Shown here: positions 47,283-58,485 of the stretch, in pieces
Numbering within the stretch: position 1 is the stretch's first letter
How the letters are laid out: every line of letters starts with the position of its first letter
NCBI GenBank assembly: GCA_037447655.1
Contig: JBBHKE010002497.1
Coordinates: 24,828 to 88,827, forward strand
Source: Zygnema cylindricum
Lineage: Eukaryota > Streptophyta > Zygnematophyceae > Zygnematales > Zygnemataceae
Reading direction: 5' to 3'
Length of the DNA stretch: 64,000 nucleotides
The notes under the pieces: model-generated
The model's database searches: none
Told to the model about the DNA's origin: nothing
Seen by the model: the letters and a program-made list of their open reading frames with translations, nothing else
Program-made: the position numbers and the translations under genes

Positions 47283-47482
47283 TACACCGTGTATCGCTAT
47301 TAGGGTTAATGTTATTTTTGCCACTTATAGCATCTTTTATCCCTACACACTTGTCGTATTGTAGATCTGACGGTTTCGATTGAAAGGTAAGATTTTCAGC
47401 TTTTAATTGGCGGTCTCCATTTGAAAATTGGAGAAGTGTGTACGGAGAAAAGGTGTTTTAAGTGGCGAAAAAGGTCTTAACA
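47283..47482. mobile_element. TA-flanked MITE, subfamily with CCACTTA inner repeats
   Basis: It starts TACACCGTGTATCGCTATTA. Inner inverted repeats near 47320 and 47450 (GCCACTTATAGCATC; TTTTAAGTGGCGAAAA) match the element at 19200. Its right end is replaced by the next MITE, so that one probably inserted into or beside it. Confidence 0.7.
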
Positions 47483-47700
47483 CTACACCGCGCATCGTTA
47501 TTAGTGTCAAAGTTTAAATAGTGTGTAAGTAAATATACCGTCATTGACGCTAATTAAGAATTTGAAAACTAAAAAAAAAAAGGTTTATTCTAATTTCAGT
47601 GTTAACGCTAATTTGGAACAGCAAAAATGGAAAATTTTCTGTACGATTATATACACTATTATATGTATTCGTACAGAATATAAAAAATCGTACACCGTAG
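47483..47700. mobile_element. TA-flanked MITE, right end unclear
   Basis: It starts TACACCGCGCATCGTTATTA. The body (GACGCTAATTAAGAATTTGAAAA) aligns with the MITE fragment at 60251. A GTACACCGTA motif at about 47690 may be a remnant of the right side. Confidence 0.5.
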
Positions 47701-48110
47701 TGAAATTAAAATATCATATATATATATATTACATTATATTCATGTTTTTCAATTATAAATAATAAATGAATGAGTTACTTAGACATTGTAAATCGTTGTA
47801 ATCCCATACGGTCTCTTCGCACTCTCGTTTAAATGCATCCGTACATCTTTTGCAACGTCAATCAAAGGTTAATTATTCACCTTCGATTTCACATCAATAC
47901 CAACATTTTTGGTGCTCCTACCCTCCTATAGTGATACATAGTGTTACTTTTTAATACCGCCATGTACGATTTTTACGTTCCATATTAAAATATCGCGATA
48001 AAGACGACCCTTCGATTCATAATCGGTGTTGTCCACGTCGACACCAATTGGCGGTGACTCTTTCGCCGTGTGATATTTTTATTTATTTTTTGTTTGTTTA
48101 TTGTTTGCAG

Positions 48111-48776
48111 CCAATGAAAATGCACGCTCATTTAGTACCTCGATTTGCGGAAGCTATGGAGGCCCTTAAAGCTTGGAGGATAACACGGAAAGTGTACCAA
48201 AGGAGAAAGTTGGGCAATCATCCTCATTCTTTCATAGAATATTTTTTTGTCCTAAATGAGATGAAGGTGCCTTTTCCCTCTAATTGGATGGATTTTTTTC
48301 CAAATCAGAATGTTAACGTGACAACATGTCGCAAGACACGCCGAGGACCCCGCGGGAAAAAACCAAAGGCTAATGGGATAGAGGGAGAGAAAAGGAAGAG
48401 GAAAGTAGTTGGAAATGAGTCCATCGGACGTGGAGTGAAGGGGGAAGGAAAAGAAAAAATCACCGGAAGGAAGAGAAAAGAAAGTTGTAGCAAAGAAAAA
48501 GTAACTAAAGAAAAGGTCATTGGAAATACAGCGAAAGGGAAAAGGACATCCTTCAACTTTGAAACTGAAAACCTCCCCAGTGATCAAAATAGCAATGGTT
48601 ATGGTCACAACGAACGGGAACATGGAAACGGATCCGTTACTGATGACGATCTCCCAGAACGGAACCACGATGATCGCATGGAACAGGGATATGGAAAACG
48701 AGCTATGACAGATTTGGAAGCCGGTTTGGTGAGGTTAGGTGAACTAATCAAAAAAATGAAGGATGGAGATTCTTGA
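48111..48776 (+). CDS. Unknown protein: terminal exon or short gene
   Basis: An acceptor-like TTGTTTATTGTTTGCAG ends at 48110. The frame after it stays open to TGA at 48774-48776. The first ATG is 48114, so this may be the last exon of a gene or an independent 220-residue ORF. The N-terminal 70 residues look folded (HLVPRFAEAMEALKAW, HSFIEYFFVLNEM). A basic segment with nuclear-localisation-like clusters follows (KTRRGPRGKKPK, EKRKRK), then an acidic/Asn-rich part and a short helix (LVRLGELIKKMKD). I recognise no family. No upstream exon was found; the DNA upstream is MITE-rich. Confidence 0.5.
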   Translation, partial: PMKMHAHLVPRFAEAMEALKAWRITRKVYQRRKLGNHPHSFIEYFFVLNEMKVPFPSNWMDFFPNQNVNVTTCRKTRRGPRGKKPKANGIEGEKRKRKVVGNESIGRGVKGEGKEKITGRKRKESCSKEKVTKEKVIGNTAKGKRTSFNFETENLPSDQNSNGYGHNEREHGNGSVTDDDLPERNHDDRMEQGYGKRAMTDLEAGLVRLGELIKKMKDGDS

Positions 48777-49539
48777 GTCCTTATAGTGGAGCTAGAGATG
48801 AAATAAGTCATAGCAATTAGCTTGGTTTTTACATGGAAAGTCATGAAATGTGGGAGTTTTTTGTTCATTCACACACTCTTTGTGTGAAACTAGTATAAAG
48901 ATCCAAAACATTATAATATTTTGGAAGAGACTTTTGTGACACATGAATGTTTTTGGTGATGGGAAAATTTACAAACAACGTAATTTTCCTCTATTTTGGA
49001 GTGTCATCGAAAACATAGTGTAATACTTTTCCACGGGTTTTTTTTTTTAGATGTTAAAACTTGCCCTGTTTTTTTCTTTCACTTATCCTTCGGATTTTGC
49101 ATGGAAATTTCATGGTCATCATCAAATTTTGTTTTTATGGTTGCTTTTGGTCATTTTTTTTTTTTTTTCTTATCACTCATTAGATTTGGATTTTACATGT
49201 GTATAACATATCATAACGGACTTACCCGATTGGTCCAAAAAATCACACACAAACCGCAAGATTTTTACATTCTTGATGGCTATATTCTTTTAAAGGCGTG
49301 ATTTTAAGACTATGTCCTGATTTGTATGCCGTTCTCTTTAAAACGTCAAAAACGTATAAAACGTTTTTGTTGAATATGGAAGGTTAGGGAGGCAACATAA
49401 ATGGTAATATCAAGAGTAATGCTTAAAGAATAACTATTCGATTTGATTTGTGTTGTAATCAAATTGACCCAATTTATTTCGTTTAATCTATGTTGTACTT
49501 AAAGTGAACGAATATAACTTAGTTGATATTATCGCCCTT

Positions 49540-50440
49540 GGTAGACCTTGGAGCACATTGCTCCCCTCATCCCTCGTCTTTCGGATGATGTTTTCTCTTT
49601 CCAAATCATAGGCTCCGACTTTATTAAATAGTCTCTTTTGACACCGCCTACCTCTCGCAGATATTGGTCTTCTCCATCCTTATTACGGAGATTGTCACAC
49701 GTGTACAAGGATTAATGTACGAGAAGGTCCTTGTCGCCATTCTATTTAAGCTTCTCGAGGCAATTCCCACTAACTTTGCACGTGTCTAATTCGTCTTTTC
49801 CATTACTCTCTTTCAGGGGCCCGGGTTTCGGAGCCTTGCTATTGGCTACTCACTCCCATTATTTCCACTCTTTTATGCCTCCTCTGTCCACTACCGCTCT
49901 TAGATTTTAGCTTGGCCTCCCTCATCCGCCCTTGTTCTCTCTTGTTTGTACGTGTACCCATGTTCTCGGGCCCAATGGCGTGCATTTGCTCCATTGTTTC
50001 GATGGGTGAGAGTTGATTTAAGAACACGGCATTGTTCACGACAATATTACAACATAAATTTTCGACATGATTTTCCTTCCGACACGATTACGACTCTTAG
50101 CGACGCTGTTGAGACTACTGCTTCTGAGGCGAGGATTTCTTCGTGATTTTATGGACGACTTTATTCCAATGACGGTCGAGATTTTTGGTTGTTTGGTTGT
50201 TGCTTTGGATGACATCCTCCGCATTCGTGGTTGGTGTTCTTTTACATCAATTGTCTATTTATCGTCAACAGTTATGTGTGGCTTTACAAGGTGTGCACGG
50301 CTCCACTCTTCTTTGATCACTCATCCTTGTTCTGGATCCCCTTCGCCAGGCTTGGGGGATCTGTAAAGCTTTTGTAACTGTTATAACCTGTTAACCTGTA
50401 TATATATATAACAGGTTTTCTTCCCCTCGTGTCTGGTTTT
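49540..50440 (+). mobile_element. LINE copy 2: 3' fragment
   Basis: It aligns with the last part of LINE copies 1 and 3. FIPMTVEIFGCLVVALDD matches FIPMAVEILGCLGVALDE of copy 1; the zinc-knuckle region (MACICSIVS) is badly decayed. Its 3' end has an AT-cored hairpin (AACCTGTATATATATATAAC with ACAGGTT). Confidence 0.75.
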
Positions 50441-51701
50441 CTCTGTTTCTTTTAGGCTGTTCAATTCTACTCAAATTTCTTAGTAAAGCTCGTTTCATCT
50501 ATAAAAAGATGGATGAATCGGGAAAATAGAAGCAAAGCATTTTGGATCAACAACCTAACTTGTACCGTTTACCAATTTTTCGAATTTACATTGAAAGACA
50601 GGACAGTAAAACAAACCTAACTGCAGATAAAATGAAAGTCCATATAAGGCACCAGCATGTTGTGTCACTTAAAAACAAGAAAAGAACATTTATATCACAT
50701 ACCCTGTCAGTTCAAAAAGACTTGAAAAGCAACTCTATCACAAACACAACAACTTAGAGAAGATAAAAATAGAAGATAAAAATAGAAGATAAAAATAGAA
50801 GGTAAAAACATTGCCAACCAGACTACACGTTCCTGAGCGAAAAATTAGCTACTGAAGTTAGACATTTCTCATGATGCTGCTGATATTATACTTCCTCAAA
50901 AACGTAAAAAATGGGCACATTCTGATTCCACGACCTCTGGAAATCATATAAAGCTTAATAAATGCAAAGCGCAGCATTTGTAAAACTAAAACTTTTTAAG
51001 TGTTTCTCAAGAACGAATAAAAGAATACCGCAGATGCCAGTTTGGTTGCCTGGAGTTCACGGCAGCAATGACAAAGACAACAAAAAAGGGACAAAAAATG
51101 TACAACTATGGGCGTTCCATTTCAGTCACAATTTCTGTATTGTATGTGTGTTTCAAACAATGCCTAAGCAAAAATCAATGAAACGGCTTGAACTGTGGAT
51201 CCCCTGTTGAAAACATCAAACGATCTCTTTTTTCTGCGAATAAATTTTGGCATAAGCTTCCACTTATCAGCGAATGGATACCTGAGATTCATAAAAGAAC
51301 ATTCAACAAAGCGTTTGAAATACATTGGCGAAGGTTGAAGAATGTAAAAATCCATCAAAGGAAATAAAGAAGGCATTGCTGTGAAGGTAAGTCCCTTATG
51401 CTCCAAACAAGGTGGTCCTTGAGCTGACTAAGACTACCCGGTCAAACCCAAGCTGTAAAGACGGGCGGCAACTTCATGGAAGCTCGGAGCTATGCTTAGA
51501 AAATTTGCTCCCATGAGATTATGTGAAGTCCTCCAGAAATTGCAAATGAGGAAAAGGAACGGATTCCATACAGCGTTCATTTCAATGACGATTTCGGTTC
51601 GCAACTGCAGCTCCTTCCTCCTTCCTCCCTCCTCGGAGGTCAACATGAGAATCATGGATTTCGCAATAGAGGTAGTAAACATGGAAGGTCAAGAACACAA
51701 T
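50441..51701. other. Intergenic DNA downstream of the GT29 gene
   Basis: No supported gene. It contains a short tandem AGAAGATAAAAAT repeat (about 50757-50803). It probably includes the 3' UTR of the minus-strand GT29 gene. Confidence 0.4.
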
Positions 51702-54700
51702 TTATCGCTCCGCAGGTTGGGTGCTCTCCTTCTGTGTAAGGCTCATTACCTCAACTTCTTCAGCTTCTTCATTCGTCTTTTCTCCCTCCACAGGCTTGTT
51801 AATGTTCTTCTTTTTCTTTCCAGGAAACTCAGGCCAGACTTTCCTGCTGAAGTCATCTTCGTCGTCTGGATCCGTCGACAAACCGGCAAAGTCTTGCTCA
51901 CTTTCTTCCTCTCCTTCCTCCTCTCCTGCTTGTACCTCGTCATCCTTTTTCTTCTTACCTCTTGTTATCTCCTCTGTTTCGTCCTCTTCTAGCGTTGTAT
52001 CTTCTGCAGTTACTTCTTCTTTTTCGCCTGCCTCTCCAGTACTCTTATCTTCAACTCGTGCAGTTTTCTCGTTACTTACTTCCTCATCCACAGTTCTTCC
52101 AGCATCTGTTCCTCTTCCTGTTTTGAAACTCCCCTTTGCTGAAGAATTATTCGTTGAAATTACCTCGTTATCTTGGATATTGTCTACATGGGTTCCTTCA
52201 CTTTTCTGGTTGTCCTCAACTACCCCGCCTGTCATATTCTTTCCTCCTATTACAGGATTCTTCTTTCGAGAGTGACGTGAATGGCCGTGCTTATTACGGA
52301 AAGCCCAATGGTGCTTTTGTTTACATCCTTCCCTCGTGAAACTACAAGCAGGACATTCTGGAGGAGGAGAGGTCGAATTCAACTGCTGAAAATTGTGGTG
52401 ATAAAGACAGTTTGCACACTTTGCTTTTTGATCGTGACAAACTGCAAAATGTAACACAGTATCACAGTTAGAGAAGCATGAGAACGACCGTAAAAAAGCC
52501 CGTGATGAAGGAATCTAGAAGAAGTGTGACCACAATTTGACTAGGTAAAGAAATAATGAAAGACCCTAAGGAGTTCCATTTGTGGAGACAAAATCAGACA
52601 AGTAATTATGGAGTGATGAACGCAATTGCCTGGACTACTGGGAACCCTAAAAATCCCTTTTAGAAGGGGGGTGATCGAGCTTTCTCTGTAGAGAGCTAGC
52701 ACAAAAAATACAAAAGAACAGGATACAAGGGTACCTAACAAGCATAAGCGTAGGTGACAAAAACGATTCAACTAAGCTCCACGTTGTAATCTGAGGGACA
52801 GAAAGGTTCTAAGTAGACTGAAATCCAATGTTTGGCAGCTTTTTTAACAAATTGAAGAAGGTAGGAGAGAAGAGAATAAAAGGTTGAAAGGCAAGAGAAT
52901 GGAAGGTAGCTGCTAAGATGCAAACGTGCTGCAATCTGGCAAAAGAAGGCAACAAAGTTCTAAGACAAACTATAAGGAATTGTACATAAGGTTGAGGTTT
53001 ACAAGATACAGAGGAAATTGGGACCTTATTTTTTATGTTGCGAAAAGACATAGAAACACACCATGCGGTTGGCACGTATTATAATGCGTGCATTTACTGT
53101 TAAATGGGTCCAAAAACATCTTAACCACGTATGATCTTTACATACTTTTTACGCACATCAAAACTATGTTCCGGATAGAGAGATGCGTGAAACGGAAACA
53201 GACAGTCATTTTACCATTTTACCATTTTGCCCATGAAGCTTCGCACTAACCTTGTATGCATGGATCTCGCCAGTTGAGCAATCCCAGTTTCGCCAACTTG
53301 TTCACAACGCCATATTCTCGTCTGTCGCGATCCTCATCTGTTGGCTGGGCACAAGGGTCATAGTAGTGATAACTTATGTTTTGCTCTCGATATCCCTGCA
53401 GCAGCCAAAAACTACAAAGGAAATTCACAGTAAGCGCAAATCCACTGCTCAAAAAACAAGTAGACGACATTACAGGGCATGAGGTTTTGTTTCTATTGCA
53501 TGTTACGAGTTGACATTGTATTTCTAAACATAATGCCATTTAAAGGTAACTGCACTATTAATAGGAAACAGGAACGCAAGTTGACATTGTCTTAACAAGA
53601 TCCAAGGGTAAATGAGATAAATGTGGTGTTTCTGACATGTGCCGACGGATGGAAGTAGCTGCTCCCAAATCTGAAGAATGAAAAAATGTAATGGGCGTCT
53701 GGCAGTATATGTGGTTCTCACGGTCAAAACTTTGACGCTTTTACAACATCATTCGGGAGAAAAAGAGTCACAACAAAATCAAAAATTCCGGTGTCAGTTC
53801 ATAACCTCCCATGGTAGTGTTTCTATTGTGGATCAGCAGGCTTACATGAAATCCGTACAGATTAACCTCGCTGCATCGTTGAAGTGCAATAAATATGCCC
53901 AAAAGGCCGACTGAAGGTAAAAAATCAAATGAAGAAGCTACATAACGAATAAAATCAGGACTAATTCCCAGGGTATTTGCTTGGCGATTGCGTGGTTGAG
54001 AATGTTGCCTAACTCTAATGAGTGCATCAAGAGCAGCTCGAGTTCGTAATGGAACCAAAACCATCTCAGAAGCATGCTCAAAGAAACCCCAGTTATGCAC
54101 ATTAGTTACACGAACTGTGGTTTTGTTTCCGACATGTTGCTCATATCCGTGTCTTGGAGCACTATTGAAACGCATCACAAGGTCATGTTGTGAAATTTCA
54201 TCGCCATGTGTATAATGTAAAGAAACTCCCGATGATCCTACAATAGCACATTTCTCATAGACTTTGCCTGCCGAAAAAGGATCACGAACTGCAAAAATGA
54301 AAAGAGAAAATTTAGAGACACAAAAAGTAGTTTGAACGAAACTAAAACTTTCATACCCTGTTGCCATCAAAAAAAAATCCATTTTAAGCTGTGACCCTGA
54401 TTCCCACATAGGCAATGTGAACGCTGTTTCACTGTTCATCAACATTCCTCAAAAAAAATAAAAAAAATCATACAATATCACGTCTGTGTAATGTACGTAT
54501 ATTTTTTATTTAACGTTTATTAAGAACATGACCGGAAAATTAACAACTGTGCACACAGTAGTCACATACTTCTTCTCGCCTGTTTTGTGAGACTGCACTC
54601 ATGTATCTCCCACCAAGAAATCACACAATAAAAGTCAATATAGATTAATTCCCTTTCCTTTTGTTTTGAAAAAACCAAACATCTGGGTAACTCACCAGGC

Positions 54701-55856
54701 AGAGAGCTGAGAAGACGAGGTGTGACTGTCCCCAAAACACGGTGTCCAAGATCGGGCTCATGCAATTTCTCTGGAATGCAACCAACAATCCATTTGTGGC
54801 CCTCTAGAGATCGTCGATTCATAGTCAAATCTCCCACATACTTTGCTTCCACTTTCCATAACGGCCCTTTTTTAGGAAGATCAATACCTTTCTGCACAAA
54901 CGCCCACATATCCGCCTTCCAAAAGATGACCTACGTGCAACAGTCATATCTTTCAGCATATTGAAATTCTATGCTGCATTTGAAACATATTCTACAAATT
55001 GGCATCATCACATCCATTGTAAAATGAATTATGACTTGTAAGTTGAAAAGGTACACGGAATGGGAGTGACGTCAAAAGACGTTAACTCCTATTCAAATAT
55101 AGGAAATGGACAAAAGGAAAAAAAACCATCAAAGAATCTGTGACAACGCAAGAATCCCTTCAAAACGCTCAAATATAGTTTGCAAGGCCCGAAACGAATC
55201 AAAACAACAAATAATCCTGACAAACATTCCAACCTCCAAAAATTTAGGAAAATGGGAAAACTCCAAAGAACCCTAAAACTGAAAGAAGGTGTTCAAAAAC
55301 ATTTCAAACAAAATCTAAACCATGACAATGGAAAGCTTCTTACCATACAGTCAATTCCATCATAAAATACCGGACAAACACATCGGGTTCCTTTCTTGCA
55401 TTCTCCCCATCCATGACGGCCACAGAGAGGTGAACAAACAACTGGAGGTTTCCCATTAGTATCATTGGCCCCAGTAATATTTGACGGAAGTGGATGAATA
55501 ATTGAGGTCTTTCGTCCTTCTCGGATTTCTTTAAGAGTCAATATTTGAGATGTATTAGCTAATTGCCACGCTTTTCCTTTGAGTGAAGGATCTAGAGGAG
55601 CCTCGTTGTCAGGTAAGTCGATCACAAACTTAAAACCTCTTCGGAAATTACTAACAGTTGGTTTGGAAGAGAATTCTCCGGGGAAATCGTCATTGAAGAG
55701 AGAGACGGTAGGTTGTCGTTCTGGTTTGACACGTGAAGACGGGAGGGAAGAGTTGACATAGGGAAAAAGGAAGGCGGCTATCACAAGAGTTGTGGAGGCT
55801 ATAAACAGGCCTCGAGCTTTTGATATTTTAAACTTTCTTTTGCCAAAAATGTGCAT
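51702..55856 (-). CDS. GT29 (sialyltransferase-like) glycosyltransferase with EGF-like stem and acidic C-tail
   Basis: Exons 55856-55344, 54930-54696, 54288-53846, 53395-53251 and 52441-51702 join in phase (2,076 nt, 691 residues). It is a type II Golgi-type protein with a short basic N-terminus and a membrane segment at about 15-35. An EGF-like module spans 141-170 (Cys 141,145,153,159,161,170). Sialyl motif L starts at C263 (CAIVGSSGVS, HDLVMRFNSAP). Motif S is PSVGLLGIFIALQRC...YGF (374-396), and motif III is HYYD at 407-410. The usual H-x4-E of motif VS is not evident; D419-x4-E424 is nearest. Residues 446-490 are Cys/His-rich, followed by an acidic, Lys-rich tail. Reading through the exon 4 donor gives a 446-residue form. 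Plant GT29 members act on cell-wall glycans (GALT29A is a galactosyltransferase), so sialic acid transfer should not be assumed. Confidence 0.85.
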
Positions 55857-56606
55857 TTTATTGTAACTTGGACGTGATTATGAGGTATGGAATCTATTCT
55901 GTGAGTGATGTGGATGAAGTAATTCATGTGCTTGACTTGCTATTTCTTTCGAGAATGCAATTGCAACTCAATTTGTGTGACCAATGTGACATGGTTAAGA
56001 TGATTTGTGTGTGATTCCAGAAAATCATCTTGATGATTCCAGAAAAGGCTGCCTCAATGGATCTCATTTGCAAGATCACAGCCATGGAAGTTGTTGATGG
56101 CCTGCATGTCTCATGATCTGGTTTCATGCAACTACTAGGAGAACTGGTAGCATGACGTCATCCTCCTTTTTTATGTTAATAACTTTTGTTTTTAGCTTCA
56201 GCTGTGACAAACATGTAGATTATTTCATTTCTCGGGATTACTGGATACACATGTAAGTTCGTAGCTTGCAAGACAGAAACTTAAGAAACTTGTTTATGGA
56301 GAAAAAACTGGAGGTAGTCTCTCAACAGGGATGCTCGTTTGGCCGGTCTGTAAGGTTCAAAATCATAATGGCAAAAAATAAAAAAAATAAAAAATGGCTA
56401 GTGACAATCTGGAGTGTCCTACAGCGAGTTACCAAGGCTGGTGAAGAGACATGTCGATGCAGCAAGTACAGTAATGCCTGAAGAGGATGACCAGCTTTGT
56501 TTGGCAGAAGAACCTATGTTTTAAAAGTGCGAACGTTTCGTACATGTATCGCACGAATTATGCATACCGTGCGACAATTGACTATATGGTATAGTAACAG
56601 GAGTTA
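55857..56606. other. Upstream region of the GT29 gene
   Basis: AT-rich; it would carry the promoter and 5' UTR. I see no gene here. Confidence 0.4.
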
Positions 56607-57544
56607 TGGCATGTTCCCATGTAACCGAAGTTTAGTCTTGCTACTTTGCTTTTTAGCGATGATTCCCTGTAGTACTTTTCAGAGTGTTCGGTTGTTCGGC
56701 AACGTAATCGGTCCTATAAATTGTGACGGATGTAGACGTGGGTGAAATTGTGACGGTTGTAGACGACTACAAAACTCGAGAAATTTGACGACGTCGACAA
56801 AATAACGACGGTTGTAGACGTATAGCAACTTGTAACATTGTAGATGTTTAGGGTTTGTGAAATTTTGATGACACGCTCAAATTGTAACAGCGTCGACATC
56901 ACAAATTCTAAAACTTTCCGCCATGATTTCCCGGTTTTGTTTTTCAGTCTTTTCTCACTCCACTTTCCATCAAAATACGCCCAAAGATAGTCTAAATAAA
57001 TATTGTTTTGATATCTTTTATTTTATACCATTATTTACATTTATCATTGCAATAATTGTGAGACAGACGTGGTAGTGGGAGAGGGAGAGAGAGAGAGGCA
57101 ATTTCACGGACTTCGCTTTTGCCAAATGGCGTCCGTTTGTCGAGGCCCCCTCCATAATCTGTGAACGGAAAAAAACACACGGAAAAATGTCACAGCTTTT
57201 TTTTGGTACTCCACACACAAATATTGTAAGCAACTTCTGACACATGCGACAACATCTGCCTATTCACTCACCTCATGGAACTTTATTTAAAATCACCTTG
57301 AGAGGTGATTTGATATAAAGAGAAAGATGAGCTAGAAGAATGCGAAAGTGGGTCGAAACGCGCTAGACAAAAAACTACATCGCATTAGACGACAAAATCC
57401 ATTACATATAAATTTTAAGGTAATGCAACTTGTACGGTGGTAATACTTTTTTTTTTGTGTGTCTGCGGATTTTCTCGTTTTTTTTTAAGTTGTGGAGGAA
57501 AACGACAAAAAATAACTGTAACTGTAGCACATGCCAAAGTACCC
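56607..57544. mobile_element. PIF/Harbinger-like element, copy 2
   Basis: It aligns end to end with 44955-45963. TTA precedes (56604-56606) and follows (57545-57547). TIRs are degraded (TGGCATGTTCCCATG; inverse CATGCCAAAGTACCC). Confidence 0.8.
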
Positions 57545-57547
57545 TTA

Positions 57548-58482
57548 GTCTTGTAACTTTGTTTTTGAACAAAGATTATCTGGACTATTTTCAAAGCATT
57601 TCGAAATAACGGAATTAACTTGATACTTTGAAAAGTGACGGATATAAACGTGGATGTAATTTGTGACGGTTGTAGAGGACTACAAAACTCGCGACAATCG
57701 ATGACGTTTACAAAATAGCGACGATTGTAGGCGTCTAGTTACTTGTGACATTGTAGATGTTTAGGGTTTGTGACATTTTGACGTCACACTCAATTATGAC
57801 AGCCTCGACGTCACAAATTCTATAATTTTTCGCCATGGTTTTCTGATTATGTTTTTTTGTCCTTTCTCACTCTACTTGCCATCAAAATACGCCCAAAGAT
57901 AGTAAAAATATATCGTTTTTAGAGATCTTTCGTTTGATACCATTATTGACGTTTTTCATTACAAGAATTATGATATAGACGCGGTAGTGGGAGAGGGAGA
58001 GAGAGACAGTCACTTTCAAGGCATACTCTTTTGCGAAATGGCATCCATTGGCCGAGACCCCTTCACGGCCCGTGTACGGAAAAAAAATGCACGGAAAAAA
58101 AGTCACAGATATGCTGGGAATGTGCAGTGGGTTTTCTTTTTGGTACTCCGCGCACAAAAATTGTAAAAAATTGTCGAAGCGTTCGACATTGTTTGCATAT
58201 TCGCTCGCACCATATAATTTTATTTAAAATCACCTCGCGAGTTGATTTTATAATAAGTTTGATGATGAACTATAAGGACGCGAAAGTAGGTCGAAACGCG
58301 CTAAACGACAAATTGCATCACGCTAAACGACAAAATGCATTACATTTAAAGTTATAAGGTGACGCAAATTGCATTGTGGTAATTTGAACTTCTTGGTACG
58401 GTTGCGGATTTTCTCGTTGAGGGCTAAGTGTTGGAGGAAAATGACAAAACAAAATCCAAACTTTATCACATCGAAAGTGCCC
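57548..58482. mobile_element. PIF/Harbinger-like element, copy 3, head-to-tail with copy 2
   Basis: It begins right after the shared TTA at the GTCTTGTAACTTTG position of the family, lacking its first 20 bp or so. It ends CGAAAGTGCCC followed by TTA (58483-58485). Confidence 0.8.
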
Positions 58483-58485
58483 TTA

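Noticed and set aside
51721-52275. 184-codon Ser-rich plus-strand frame
   Set aside because: It is the mirror of the acidic GT29 C-terminal exon on the minus strand, which has a proper acceptor and in-phase join.
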